Positions 44,012-53,286 of a stretch of 64,000 bases of DNA are shown here, in pieces. The stretch is taken from assembly GCF_009862265.1 (NCBI RefSeq), contig NZ_WWGX01000022.1, forward strand, positions 219,551 to 283,550, read 5' to 3'. Each line of letters starts with the position of its first letter. Positions within the stretch are counted from its first letter, which is position 1. The DNA comes from Streptomyces sp. SID8352. GTDB taxonomy: Bacteria > Actinomycetota > Actinomycetes > Streptomycetales > Streptomycetaceae. The notes under the pieces were generated by a model. It searched no databases and was not told the DNA's origin. It worked only from the letters and a program-made list of their open reading frames with translations. A program made the position numbers and the translations under genes.

Positions 44012-44459
44012 GCCTCCGCCCCCTCCCGGCGTTCCGCCTCCCGCCGCGGTCCCTCGTGCCCTCCCGCGCCCTCGCGCCCCCTCCGGTGCCGTCCGTCCCG
44101 CGCCTCCCGTCGCCGTGAACGGCACGGCCGCCCCGCCGTCCGTGCCCCGAGCGAGGAGGCCCGGGCCGCCCCGCCGCCCCTGCAAGACCGTCCGGACCGT
44201 CCGTGTCAACCGCTGTGACCGATCCATCCGTTCAGCTCATCCATGTTCCGTATGCGGCTCACATGCCGCATGACCGGATTGAGGTGATATGGGGCGACGG
44301 ACTGTCAGGGGCGCCTCACCAGCGGTGATTTCACGGCAAAATATGCCTCACCACTCACACTATTTTCGGCTGAGGATTTGAACTCATCACGACTTGGTCA
44401 CTAGGGTCTGGCTTCGAACCCTCGAACGGGTTGTCCCTCTCAAGAAGGAGCTCGTCTCC
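44012..44459. promoter_or_regulatory. Regulatory region upstream of the first NlpC/P60 gene
   Basis: The right half is notably less GC-rich than its surroundings. A candidate promoter is TTGAAC (44378-44383), 18 nt, TAGGGT (44402-44407). Upstream, ATGCGGC (44252-44258) and GCCGCAT (44265-44271) form a perfect inverted repeat with a 6-nt spacer, a possible operator. The left 200 nt is featureless GC-rich sequence. I looked for a ydaO-type c-di-AMP riboswitch and did not find one. Confidence 0.5.
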
Positions 44460-45560
44460 GTGGCGTCCCACCGTCGTCCCAAACAGCCGAGCCGCACCCG
44501 TGTGACCGTGCTCACCACCGCGGCCGCCGCCGCTGTCGCTCTCAGCTCGCAGGCCGCCAACGCCGCGCCGAGCGAGAAGCCGAACAAGGACGAGGTCAAG
44601 TCCAAGGTCGACAAGCTCTACGAAGAGGCGGAGCAGGCCACCGAGAAGTACAACGGGGCCAAGGAGAAGCAGGAGAAGCTCCAGAAGGAGATCTCCACCA
44701 TCCAGGACAACGTCGCCCGCGGTCAGGAGGAGCTCAACGACCTGCGCGACGGCCTCGGTTCGATGGCGAGCGCCCAGTACCGCTCGGGCGGCATAGACCC
44801 GTCCCTGCAGCTCTTCCTGTCGGCCGACCCGGACAGCTATCTGGACAAGGCGTCCACGCTCAACCAGCTCAGCGGTCAGCAGGTCGAGGCGCTGAAGAAG
44901 ATCCAGGAGAAGCAGCGCACCCTCTCCCAGCAGCGTGCCGAGGCCACGGAGAAGCTCAAGGACCTCTCCGCCACCCGCACCGAACTGGGCAAGAAGAAGA
45001 AGGAAGTCCAGGGCAAGCTCTCCTCCGCCCAGAGACTGCTGAACACCCTCACCGCCGCGGAGAAGGCGGCCATCGCCGCCGAGGAGCAGCGCGCCACCCG
45101 CGCCAGCGAGCGCCAGGCGCTCTCCGCCAACCCGTCCTCGTCGTCGTCCTCCTCCTCCTCGTCCTCCGCCTCCCCGTCGACGGCGACCCCCGCGGCGCCC
45201 TCCTCCGGCCGTGCCGGGGCGGCCTTCGGCGCGGCGCAGGGCAAGATCGGCACGCCCTACGTGTACGGCGCCACCGGCCCGTCCTCCTTCGACTGCTCCG
45301 GTCTGACGTCCTGGGCCTACGCCCAGGCGGGAGTCGGCATCCCGCGCACCTCCCAGGCGCAGGCCAACTACGGCACGCGGATCTACTCCGCGAGCCAGCT
45401 CCAGGTGGGCGACCTCGTCTTCTTCTTCAACGACCTGCACCACGTCGGCCTCTACGCCGGCAACGGCCAGGTGCTGCACGCCCCGCGCACCGGCACCAAC
45501 GTCCGGTACGAGTCCATGAACACCATCGGCGGCCCCTTCATGTTCGGCGTCCGCGTCTGA
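44460..45560 (+). CDS. Secreted NlpC/P60 peptidoglycan endopeptidase with coiled-coil domain (paralogue 1)
   Basis: The 366-residue product has a signal peptide (VTVLTTAAAAAVALSSQAANA), a long coiled coil (about 40-220), a polyserine linker (about 227-245) and an NlpC/P60 domain with catalytic Cys279 (SFDCSGLTSWAYAQ) and His in NDLHHVGLYAGNG. These enzymes cut within peptidoglycan stem peptides; the coiled coil may self-inhibit or tether. The GTG at 44460 has AAGGAG at 44445-44450, 9 nt upstream. A paralogue follows immediately. Confidence 0.93.
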   Translation: MASHRRPKQPSRTRVTVLTTAAAAAVALSSQAANAAPSEKPNKDEVKSKVDKLYEEAEQATEKYNGAKEKQEKLQKEISTIQDNVARGQEELNDLRDGLGSMASAQYRSGGIDPSLQLFLSADPDSYLDKASTLNQLSGQQVEALKKIQEKQRTLSQQRAEATEKLKDLSATRTELGKKKKEVQGKLSSAQRLLNTLTAAEKAAIAAEEQRATRASERQALSANPSSSSSSSSSSSASPSTATPAAPSSGRAGAAFGAAQGKIGTPYVYGATGPSSFDCSGLTSWAYAQAGVGIPRTSQAQANYGTRIYSASQLQVGDLVFFFNDLHHVGLYAGNGQVLHAPRTGTNVRYESMNTIGGPFMFGVRV

Positions 45561-45774
45561 CACCCGGCGCCGCGCCACCCCGGAACACCCCCCTGCCGTG
45601 CCGCCCGTTCGGGCGAATCACGGTACGGCGTCGCCGCCTCCCGCCCCGCCGCTGACCTGCGTCAGCGACGGGGCGTCGGCTTGTTCGAACCGCTCGGTCG
45701 TTGGCCGGGGTCCCGTCACGGGGCTACTGTCTGCCGCGTTTCCCCGACAGACAGCGGAAGGAGTGCGGCTTCCC

Positions 45775-46797
45775 GTGGGCTCCCATCGCCGCCTTGCACC
45801 GTCCGGTCCGGACCGCGGCGCCGTCGCCGCCGTCGGCCTGCTCTCCGCGGCGGCCGCCGTGCTCGCCGCCGTGCCGGCCGCCGCGGCGCCGCACGACGAC
45901 TCCCGCCGGGACCGGCGGGCCGAGGTGGACCGCCTGTACACCGAGGCGGAGCGGGCGACCGAGGCGTACAACCGGGCCGGGGAGCGCACCCGCGCCCTGC
46001 GCGCGGAGATCGGCACCGCCCAGGACCGGATCGCCCGGGACCAGGAGCGGGTCAACACCCTGCGGGACGGCCTCGGTTCGCTGGCGGGCGCCCAGTACCG
46101 CTCCGGCGGCATCGACCCGTCCCTGGAGCTGCTGCTCTCCGCGCACCCGGACGACTACCTCGACCGGGCCTCCGTGCTGGACCGGATCGAGGGCCGGTCG
46201 GCCGGCCGGCTGACCGAACTGCGGGGCGCCCTGCGGGAGCTGGCCCAGGAACGCGCCGAGGCCGCCCGCAGGCTCGGCGAGCTGGAGCGGGGGCGGCGGA
46301 CCGTCGCCGCCCACAAGAAGACCGTGGAGCGCAAGCTCGCCGCCGCCCGGCGGCTGCTCAACTCCCTCCCGGAGGACGACCGCGCCGGATTCGGCCGCGC
46401 CTCCCGCTCCGGCCGCGCCGGACTGGCCGGGCCCGAGGGGCCGGCCGCCTCCGGCCGCGCCGCGGCGGCCGTCGCCGCCGCCCGCTCCGCCCTCGGCAGG
46501 CCCTACGTCTGGGGCGCCAACGGCCCCGGCGGCTTCGACTGCTCGGGCCTGATGCAGTGGTCGTACGCCCGGGCCGGGGTGGGGCTACCGCGCACCTCGC
46601 AGGCGCAGCGGTACGCGGGGCGGCGGGTCCCGCTCTCCGAGGCCCGGCCCGGCGACCTCGTCGCCTACCGGGACGACGCCAGCCACATCGGCATGTACGT
46701 CGGCGGCGGCCGGGTCATCCACGCCCCCTACCCCGGGGCCGCGGTGCGCTACGACCCGGTCGGCATGATGCCGGTCTCCTCCGTCACCCGGGTCTGA
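45775..46797 (+). CDS. Secreted NlpC/P60 peptidoglycan endopeptidase (paralogue 2)
   Basis: The 340-residue protein is co-linear with the previous one: signal peptide, coiled coil starting DRLYTEAERATEAYN (compare DKLYEEAEQATEKYN), shared block SLAGAQYRSGGIDPSLELLL, and an NlpC/P60 domain with Cys256 (GFDCSGLMQWSYARAG) and ASHIGMYVGGGRVIHAPYP. It lacks the polyserine linker. GGAAGGAG at 45756-45763 precedes the GTG. Tandem duplication is the obvious origin. The 3' codons SVTRV and stop belong to a 22-bp tandem repeat. Confidence 0.92.
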   Translation: MGSHRRLAPSGPDRGAVAAVGLLSAAAAVLAAVPAAAAPHDDSRRDRRAEVDRLYTEAERATEAYNRAGERTRALRAEIGTAQDRIARDQERVNTLRDGLGSLAGAQYRSGGIDPSLELLLSAHPDDYLDRASVLDRIEGRSAGRLTELRGALRELAQERAEAARRLGELERGRRTVAAHKKTVERKLAAARRLLNSLPEDDRAGFGRASRSGRAGLAGPEGPAASGRAAAAVAAARSALGRPYVWGANGPGGFDCSGLMQWSYARAGVGLPRTSQAQRYAGRRVPLSEARPGDLVAYRDDASHIGMYVGGGRVIHAPYPGAAVRYDPVGMMPVSSVTRV

Positions 46798-46911
46798 GCG
46801 GTCCGCCACCGGGGCCCGACCGGTCCGTCACCGGGGTCCGACCGGTCCGTCACCGGGGTCTGAGCGGTTCGTCACCGGGGTCTGAGCGGTTCGTCACCCG
46901 GGTCCGATCAG
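46785..46911. repeat. 22-bp tandem repeat (nearly 6 copies) starting in the end of a gene
   Basis: The unit TCACCGGGGTCCGACCGGTC plus CG recurs without gaps from about 46785 to 46911. The first copy reads TCACCCGGGTCTGAGCGGTC and encodes the last residues and the TGA stop of the NlpC/P60 gene; later copies carry TGA or CGA at the same place. Confidence 0.8.
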
Positions 46912-46967
46912 CCCCGCACCGCCGACCCTCCGGACTCCGCCGTTCCGCCGCCCGTACGATCGGGCGG

Positions 46968-48161
46968 GTGGCTGGTCGTGGACGTCGGACATCGGGGCGC
47001 GCGGCGGGAGCGGTGCTCCTGCTGCTCGTCTCCCTCGTGGGCTGCGGCGCCCGGACGCCCGCCGACACCGTGCGGGACGAGGTGCAGCGGACGCTGAACC
47101 TGCGCGCGGCGGCGGTCCTGGCCCGCGACCCGGCCGTGCTCGCCCGCTCCGGCGCCGACGCCGGGTCCGCGAACCTGGGCGCGCTGCCCCTGGCCACCTG
47201 GTCCTACCGGGTGACGGGCGTGGAGCGGACGGGCGGCTCCGCCACCGCCGCCGTCGACCTGCGCTACCGGGTCGAGGGGTACGACCGGGGCGACGTCCTC
47301 GCCCGGCGCACCGTCCGGCTCCGCATGGGGGAGGAGGGGCGCTGGAAGGTGGAGACCGATCGCCCGGCGGCGGGGGCGCCCCAGCAGCCGTGGGACCAGG
47401 GCCGCGTCGAGGCCGTCCGGGGCGCGCACAGCCTCGTGCTGGGCGTCGGCCGGTCCGCCGGGGAGTTGCGCGGCTTCGCCGCCCTGGCCGACCGGGCGGT
47501 GCCCGCCGTGCGGGACGCGTGGGACGGCGACTGGGCCGGGCGGGTCGTCGTCCTCGTCCCGGGGTCCCTCGCGGGCATGGCCGGGCTGCTGGCCGCGCCC
47601 CCCTCCTCCTACCGGGGCATCGCCGCGGTCACCACCGGCGAGACCGGTCGCAGCGGTCTCGGCCCCGCCGACCGGATCATCGTCAACCCCGAGGCGTACG
47701 AACTCCTCGGCGACCAGGGCAGGCAGATGGTGCTCACCCATGAGACCGCCCATGTCGCCACCCGACCGCACACCACCCCCGCGACCCCGCTGTGGCTCTC
47801 CGAGGGGTATGCCGACTGGGTCGGCTACCGGGGCGGCGAGCGCTCCGTGTCCGGGGCCGCGCCCGAACTGGCCCGCGCCGTCGTGGCGGGGCGGCTGCCC
47901 GCCGTGCTGCCCTTGGACGAGGACTTCGGTTTCACCGGCCGCACCGACCGGCTGGCCCGCGCCTACGAGGGCGGCTGGCTGGCCTGCCGGATGATCGCCG
48001 ACCGGTGGGGCGAGGAGCGGCTCGGCGCCTTCTACCGCGCCGTCGGCTCCCACGACGTCCGTCCGGGCGCCCTGGAGGACGCGATGGACCGGATCCTCGG
48101 CACGACCCCGGACGCCTTCACGGAGCGCTGGCGCGCCTATCTGCGGACGGAACTGGGCTGA
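46968..48161 (+). CDS. Lipoprotein with HEXXH zinc-metallopeptidase motif
   Basis: The 397-residue product has a lipobox (LVSLVGCGAR), an N-terminal domain of about 130 residues that may be a nuclear-transport-factor-2-like fold (TVRDEVQRTLNLRAAAVLAR ... YRVTGVER ... WKVETDRP), and a metallopeptidase-like domain with His258-Glu259-His262 (LTHETAHVATRPH) and downstream Glu in LWLSEGYADWVGYRG, the gluzincin arrangement. It is presumably exported and active outside the membrane; the substrate is unknown. The GTG start at 46968 is tentative. It follows the NlpC/P60 pair. Confidence 0.82.
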   Translation: MAGRGRRTSGRAAGAVLLLLVSLVGCGARTPADTVRDEVQRTLNLRAAAVLARDPAVLARSGADAGSANLGALPLATWSYRVTGVERTGGSATAAVDLRYRVEGYDRGDVLARRTVRLRMGEEGRWKVETDRPAAGAPQQPWDQGRVEAVRGAHSLVLGVGRSAGELRGFAALADRAVPAVRDAWDGDWAGRVVVLVPGSLAGMAGLLAAPPSSYRGIAAVTTGETGRSGLGPADRIIVNPEAYELLGDQGRQMVLTHETAHVATRPHTTPATPLWLSEGYADWVGYRGGERSVSGAAPELARAVVAGRLPAVLPLDEDFGFTGRTDRLARAYEGGWLACRMIADRWGEERLGAFYRAVGSHDVRPGALEDAMDRILGTTPDAFTERWRAYLRTELG

Positions 48162-48230
48162 CGGGGCGGATGCGCCCGGGGCGGCGTCCAGGGGCTCCGG
48201 TACGCCGCCGGGGCCCCTGGGACCGGTGTC

Positions 48231-48260
48231 CCGGGGCGCCGCGGTCAGCGGGCGCCCCGG
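48231..48260. terminator. Bidirectional terminator
   Basis: CCGGGGCGCC at 48231-48240 pairs perfectly with GGCGCCCCGG at 48251-48260 around 10 nt. A second stem, CCAGGGGC/GCCCCTGG, lies at 48188-48220. Both are between convergent genes. Confidence 0.7.
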
Positions 48261-48412
48261 GGACCGGCGGGGCCGCGCCCGCCGGGGGCGCACTGTCCAC
48301 ACGAATACCGGGTCCCAGGGCAGCCGGGTCCCGGGCCGTGGGGGCTCCGTCCCCGGCTGACCGTCGGCCGGGGCCGGGGCCGGGGCCGGACGCGGTGCGC
48401 GTCTCGTCCGGG

Positions 48413-49759
48413 TCAGCGCCCCGCCGGGGCGCCCTCGGGGCGGGTCCCGGCGCGGTGGGGGAGCGGGAGGGCGGCGTCGCGGGGGACCGCGTCGCGCCAC
48501 AGGGCGACGGCGGCGATGACCGCGGCCGCCACCAGGAGCCCGTTGCGCATCAGCAGCAGCCCGACGCCCAGCGCGTCGCTGGTGACGACATGGCCGAACC
48601 AGACGGGGAACTCCAGCGCGGTCACCGGGCAGGCCATCAGCACCAGCGCGGCGGGCTGCCGCATCCGGGTCGTGCGGAAGCAGCAGCAGACCGCCGCCAG
48701 GCCGACCAGCCACACCATGTACTGCGGGCTGAGCACCCTGCTGGTCACCGTGAACATCAGCACCGCCGTGAACGCCGCGTCCGCCGCCGTGTGCGCCGTG
48801 AACCGCGACGCCGCCAGCCGCCACAGCAGCAGCCAGCCGAGGACCATCCCGGTCAGCGCCATCGCCGCCGTGCTCACCGTGGCCACATGGGGGCCGAGGA
48901 ACTCCATCGAGCCGTAGTTCAGCAGCACCCGGCCCTCCCAGCCCGCCTGCCGGGCGAAGTGGAAGACGAGCGCGCCCAGCGACTCCACCTCGGTGCCCCG
49001 GTCGCGCTGGAACGTCAGGAAGGCGAACGCCCCGGGCATGGCCGCCGCGAACAGCGCCGCCAGCCCCGCCCCGGTCACCACCGCCGCGGCCCACACCCGG
49101 CGCCCGCGCATCCCGAGCAGCACCAGGACCGGCCACACCTTCAGCAGCGCCCCGAACGCCGCCAGCGCCCCCGCGGCCCGGGGGTGCCGACCGGCGGCCA
49201 GCACCGCGGCCACCGCGACGGCGGTCACCATCACGTCGTAGCGGGCGTACACCGTCGGCCCGATCAGCGGCATGCCCACCACCCAGGCCCAGGCCCCGAG
49301 CAGGGAGCGCCCCCCGCCCCGGCCGGCGTACCCCAGCAGGGCGAGGACGGTCAGATCGGCGGCACAGGCCAGGACGAAGAAGGCCGTCGCGTAGTCCAGG
49401 AACGGCAGCAGCGCCGGGGAGAGGACGGGCAGGGCCGCGGCCGGGGGGTACTGCCAGGTGATGTCGTCCAGCGGAAACCTTCCGCCCCGCAGGACGTCGG
49501 ACCAGCCCTGGTAGATCACCGACACGTCGCCGGTGACGTCCGAGCCCGGGAAGATCCACACCTTCAGCACGAACAGCAGCAGTGCCAGCCGCGACAGGGC
49601 CCACACCGCCACGAGCGCGGCCACCGCGGGCCCGCCCCGGGCCAGCCGGGCCGGCGACAGCCCGCCCAGGGGCAGGCGCAGCGGCAGTCCCTTCGTTCCG
49701 GTCACCGGCAGCGGGGCCCGGGAGGGCCTCGTGTCCGTCGTCTCCACCTGTTCGACCAC
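48413..49759 (-). CDS. GT87-family membrane mannosyltransferase
   Basis: A polytopic membrane protein (448 residues from GTG 49759; 479 if 49852 is used) with about ten helices and the GT87/DUF2029 pattern: SDVTGDVSVIYQGWSDVLRG with an early acidic pair, WQYPPAAAL, GPTVYARYDVMVTAVAVAA and SPQYMVWLVGLA. GT87 enzymes use polyprenyl-phosphate mannose to extend lipoglycans outside the membrane; mycobacterial Rv2181 is a relative in the equivalent position. The start is uncertain. It is divergent from the PimB'-like gene. Confidence 0.85.
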   Translation of the reverse strand: MVEQVETTDTRPSRAPLPVTGTKGLPLRLPLGGLSPARLARGGPAVAALVAVWALSRLALLLFVLKVWIFPGSDVTGDVSVIYQGWSDVLRGGRFPLDDITWQYPPAAALPVLSPALLPFLDYATAFFVLACAADLTVLALLGYAGRGGGRSLLGAWAWVVGMPLIGPTVYARYDVMVTAVAVAAVLAAGRHPRAAGALAAFGALLKVWPVLVLLGMRGRRVWAAAVVTGAGLAALFAAAMPGAFAFLTFQRDRGTEVESLGALVFHFARQAGWEGRVLLNYGSMEFLGPHVATVSTAAMALTGMVLGWLLLWRLAASRFTAHTAADAAFTAVLMFTVTSRVLSPQYMVWLVGLAAVCCCFRTTRMRQPAALVLMACPVTALEFPVWFGHVVTSDALGVGLLLMRNGLLVAAAVIAAVALWRDAVPRDAALPLPHRAGTRPEGAPAGR

Positions 49760-49952
49760 CCGTCCGCGCCTGTCCTGCCGGTCGGGCCATGATGTCCCGG
49801 CCACCCGCGCCCGCGCCACCCGTGTCCGCCGCTTCCCCCGGGCCCTCCACACCCGCTCACCCCCGCGCCACCCGCGCCCCGCGCCCCTTCACCCGGTGCC
49901 GCCGCGCGGCCCGGAGCCGTCCCGGAGGGGCCGTTCGGTAGGGTCGGCGGCG

Positions 49953-51095
49953 ATGCGCAAGACCTTGATCGTCACCAACGACTTCCCGCCCCGCCCCGGC
50001 GGCATCCAGGCGTTCCTGCACAACATGGCGCTGCGCCTGGACCCCGAGCGGCTGGTCGTCTACGCCTCCACCTGGAAGCGTGGCCGGGAGGGAGCCGAGG
50101 CCACCGCCGCCTTCGACGCCGAGCAGCCCTTCACCGTCGTGCGCGACCGCACGACCATGCTCCTGCCCACCCCGGGCGCGACCCGACGGGCGGCCGGGCT
50201 GCTGCGCGAACACGGGTGCACGGCGGTGTGGTTCGGGGCGGCGGCGCCCCTCGGGCTGATGGCACCGGCGCTGCGGGCCGCCGGCGCCGAGCGGATCGTC
50301 GCCACCACCCACGGCCACGAGGCGGGCTGGGCCCAGCTCCCCGTCGCCCGGCGACTGCTGCGCCGCATCGGCGGGTCGACGGACACCATCACCTACCTGG
50401 GCGAGTACACGCGCTCCCGGATCGCCTCCGCGCTGACCCCGTCGGCCGCCGCCCGGATGCGTCGGCTGGCGCCGGGCGTGGACGAGGGGACCTTCCACCC
50501 GGGCAGCGGCGGCGACGCCGTGCGGGCCCGGCTGGGGCTCGCCGGGCGGCCGGTCGTGGTGTGCGTCTCCCGGCTGGTGCCCCGCAAGGGCCAGGACACG
50601 CTGATCCGGGCCATGCCCAGGGTCCTGGCCGCTCACCCGGAGGCGGTGCTGCTGGTCGTCGGCGGGGGACCGTACGGGAAGGACCTGCGCCGCCTGGCCC
50701 GCGGGACCGGGGTCGCCGACGCGGTCCGCTTCACCGGCTCCGTCCCCTGGGCCGAGCTGCCCGCGCACTACGGCGCCGGCGACGTGTTCGCGATGCCCTG
50801 CCGGACCCGTCGGGGCGGCCTGGACGTGGAGGGGCTCGGCATCGTCTACCTGGAGGCGTCCGCGACCGGGCTGCCCGTCGTCGCCGGTGACTCCGGCGGC
50901 GCCCCGGACGCGGTCCTCGACGGCGAGACCGGCTGGGTGGTGCGCGGCGGCTCCCCGGAGGAGACCGCCGACCGGCTCGTCACCCTGCTCGGCGACCCGG
51001 AGCTGCGCCGCCGGATGGGGGAGCGGGGCCGGGCCTGGGTCGAGGAGACCTGGCGGTGGGACCTGCTGGCGGGGAACCTGAGGGCGCTGCTGTAG
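49953..51095 (+). CDS. pimB: GT4 glycosyltransferase, PimB'-like phosphatidylinositol mannosyltransferase
   Basis: The 380-residue cytoplasmic GT-B enzyme starts MRKTLIVTNDFPPRPGGIQ, the signature of mycobacterial and corynebacterial PimB', contains RLVPRKGQDTLIRAMP and the E-x7-E motif EGLGIVYLEASATGLPVV. PimB' adds the second mannose to phosphatidylinositol monomannoside. The ATG at 49953 gives the usual N-terminus. The neighbouring acyl-CoA synthetase and GT87 genes have counterparts around mycobacterial Rv2188c, supporting the assignment. It converges on the synthetase gene. Confidence 0.85.
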   Translation: MRKTLIVTNDFPPRPGGIQAFLHNMALRLDPERLVVYASTWKRGREGAEATAAFDAEQPFTVVRDRTTMLLPTPGATRRAAGLLREHGCTAVWFGAAAPLGLMAPALRAAGAERIVATTHGHEAGWAQLPVARRLLRRIGGSTDTITYLGEYTRSRIASALTPSAAARMRRLAPGVDEGTFHPGSGGDAVRARLGLAGRPVVVCVSRLVPRKGQDTLIRAMPRVLAAHPEAVLLVVGGGPYGKDLRRLARGTGVADAVRFTGSVPWAELPAHYGAGDVFAMPCRTRRGGLDVEGLGIVYLEASATGLPVVAGDSGGAPDAVLDGETGWVVRGGSPEETADRLVTLLGDPELRRRMGERGRAWVEETWRWDLLAGNLRALL

Positions 51096-51229
51096 CGGGC
51101 CGCGGTCCGGCGCGGGGCGGTGGTCCGGCACGGGTACGGGAGCGGGGGCCGTGGTCCGGGCACGGGCCGGGGACGCGGGGCGGTGGCCCGGAGCCCGGCG
51201 TTCCCCGGCCGACGTGCCCGCGCCGCCGT

Positions 51230-53026
51230 CTACGTGGTGTAGAGCGTCTCGATCTCGGCCGCGTAGTCCCGCGTCACCACGTTCCGCTTCAGCTTCAGCG
51301 ACGGTGTCAGATGCCCCGACTCCTCGGTGAACTGGGTGGCCAGCACCCGGAACTTGCGCACCGACTCCGCCTTGGACACCGCCGCGTTCCCGTCGTCGAC
51401 GGCCGTCTGGACCGCCGCCAGCAGGTCCGGGTCGTCCCGCAGCGCCGCCGCCGTCGACCCGGCGGGCTTGCCGTGCTCCGCGCACCAGCGGCCGAGGAAC
51501 TCCTCGTCCAGGGTGATCAGCGCGGCCACGAACGGGCGCCCGTCGCCGACCACCATGCACTCCGCGACCAGCGCGTGCGCCCGGACCCGGTCCTCGATCA
51601 CCGCCGGGGCCACGTTCTTGCCGCCCGCGGTGACGATGATCTCCTTCTTGCGGCCGGTGATCCGCAGATAGCCGTCCTCGTCGAGGGTGCCGAGGTCGCC
51701 GGTGTGGAACCAGCCGTCCGCCAGCACCTCCGCCGTCGCCGCCGGGTTGTTCCAGTACTCCTTGAACAGGTGCTCGCCGTGGAGCAGCACCTCCCCGTCG
51801 TCCGCGATGCGCACCACCGAGCCGGGCAGCGGCTGGCCCACGGTGCCGATCTTCTGCCGGTCCCAGGGGTTGAAGGCGGTGGCCGCGCACGACTCGGTCA
51901 GGCCGTAGCCCTCCAGGACGGTGAAGCCGATGCCGCGGAAGAAGTGGCCGAGCCGCTCGCCCAGCGGGGCGCCGCCGGAGATGGCGTACTCGCCGCGCCC
52001 GCCGAGCACCGCGCGGAGCTTGCCGTAGACCAGCCGGTCGAAGACCCGGTGCCTGATCCGCAGCCCCAGGGAGGGGCCCGAGGGGCTGTCCAGCGCCCGG
52101 CTGTAGGCGATGGCCGTCCCGGCGGCCCGGTCGAAGATCCGCCCCTTGCCGTCGGCCTGCGCCCTGGCCCGCGCCGCGTTGTAGACCTTCTCGAAGACCC
52201 GCGGCACCCCGAGGATCAGGGTCGGCCGGAAGGCGGCCAGCTCGTCGGTGAGGCTGCGGATGTCCGGGACGCAGCCCAGCTTGATCGGCGCCATCATCGG
52301 CGCGATCTGCACCAGCCGGCCGAAGACGTGGGCCAGCGGAAGGAACAGCAGCACGGAGCACTCGTCGGTGCGGAACAGCGGGCGCAGCCGCTCGACGACG
52401 TTGCCGCACTCCGCGAAGAAGTTGCGGTGGGTGAGCACACAGCCCTTGGGGCGCCCGGTGGTGCCGGAGGTGTAGACGATGGTCGCCGTGTCGTCGGCCT
52501 TCGCGATGGAGCCGCGCTCCTCGACCGCCGCGTCGCTGACGTCCTGCCCGAGCCGCTCCAGCTCCGCCACGCCCCCGGCGTCGATCTGCCAGAGGTTCTT
52601 CAGCGCCGGGAGGTCCTCGCGCACCGACTCCACGGCGGCGGTGTGCCCGGCCGACTCCACGACGCAGGCCGTCGCGCCCGAGTCGCCGAGGATCCACCGG
52701 ATCTGCTCCGCCGAGCTGGTCTCGTACACCGGCACGGTGACCGCGCCCGCGCTCCAGATCGCGAAGTCCAGCAGCGTCCACTCGTAGCGGGTCCGCGACA
52801 TCAGGCCCACCCGGTCGCCCGGCTGCACCCCGGAGGCGATGAGCCCCTTGGCTGCGGAGCACACCTCGGCGAGGAAGTCGCGGGCGGACACGTCCTGCCA
52901 GACCCCGTCCGCCTTCCGGGCGATGACGGCGACCTCGGGATGCTGCGCGGCGTTTCTGCGGACGATGTCGGTGAGGTTTCCGTCCGCGGGGATCTCGTAC
53001 AGGGCCGGAAGGCTGAACTCGCGCAA
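51230..53026 (-). CDS. Long-chain fatty-acyl-CoA synthetase (FadD15-like)
   Basis: The 598-residue AMP-forming enzyme activates fatty acids to acyl-CoA. Motifs: P-loop-like IVYTSGTTGRPKGCVLTH, EGYGLTESCAATAFN, the hinge YLRITGRKKEIIVTAGGKNVAP. The N-terminus is a regular ANL domain (REFSLPALYEIPADG). The start is TTG at 53026, supported by GAGGAG at 53035-53040 eight nt upstream. The gene next to PimB' in mycobacteria is fadD15, so it may serve membrane glycolipid acylation (inference). Confidence 0.92.
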   Translation of the reverse strand: MREFSLPALYEIPADGNLTDIVRRNAAQHPEVAVIARKADGVWQDVSARDFLAEVCSAAKGLIASGVQPGDRVGLMSRTRYEWTLLDFAIWSAGAVTVPVYETSSAEQIRWILGDSGATACVVESAGHTAAVESVREDLPALKNLWQIDAGGVAELERLGQDVSDAAVEERGSIAKADDTATIVYTSGTTGRPKGCVLTHRNFFAECGNVVERLRPLFRTDECSVLLFLPLAHVFGRLVQIAPMMAPIKLGCVPDIRSLTDELAAFRPTLILGVPRVFEKVYNAARARAQADGKGRIFDRAAGTAIAYSRALDSPSGPSLGLRIRHRVFDRLVYGKLRAVLGGRGEYAISGGAPLGERLGHFFRGIGFTVLEGYGLTESCAATAFNPWDRQKIGTVGQPLPGSVVRIADDGEVLLHGEHLFKEYWNNPAATAEVLADGWFHTGDLGTLDEDGYLRITGRKKEIIVTAGGKNVAPAVIEDRVRAHALVAECMVVGDGRPFVAALITLDEEFLGRWCAEHGKPAGSTAAALRDDPDLLAAVQTAVDDGNAAVSKAESVRKFRVLATQFTEESGHLTPSLKLKRNVVTRDYAAEIETLYTT

Positions 53027-53286
53027 GACTGCTGCTCCTCATAGGGCGCCGGCGCCACGACGTTGTGTGCTGCGACGGTGTGTCCATGGCTCGGGCACGA
53101 GTGGACGGGCCGGACGTTACCCGCCGGTATGGCCTCTCCGACAGGGGGTCTCCGCGAGATGTTCGCCGCGTCACACGGTTGGGGTCTGCTTCGCGCACAG
53201 TAGTCGACACTCCGGGAGCCGAGCCAGTAACCGCAGGTCGGAACGGTCTGTTCAGCGGCTCCCGGCTCTGCCTAGGCTTGATCGCC

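Noticed and set aside
44012..44459. A c-di-AMP (ydaO-type) riboswitch upstream of the NlpC/P60 gene
   Set aside because: These riboswitches precede many Streptomyces cell-wall hydrolase genes, but I could not find the conserved blocks here; only a promoter and a short inverted repeat are supported.
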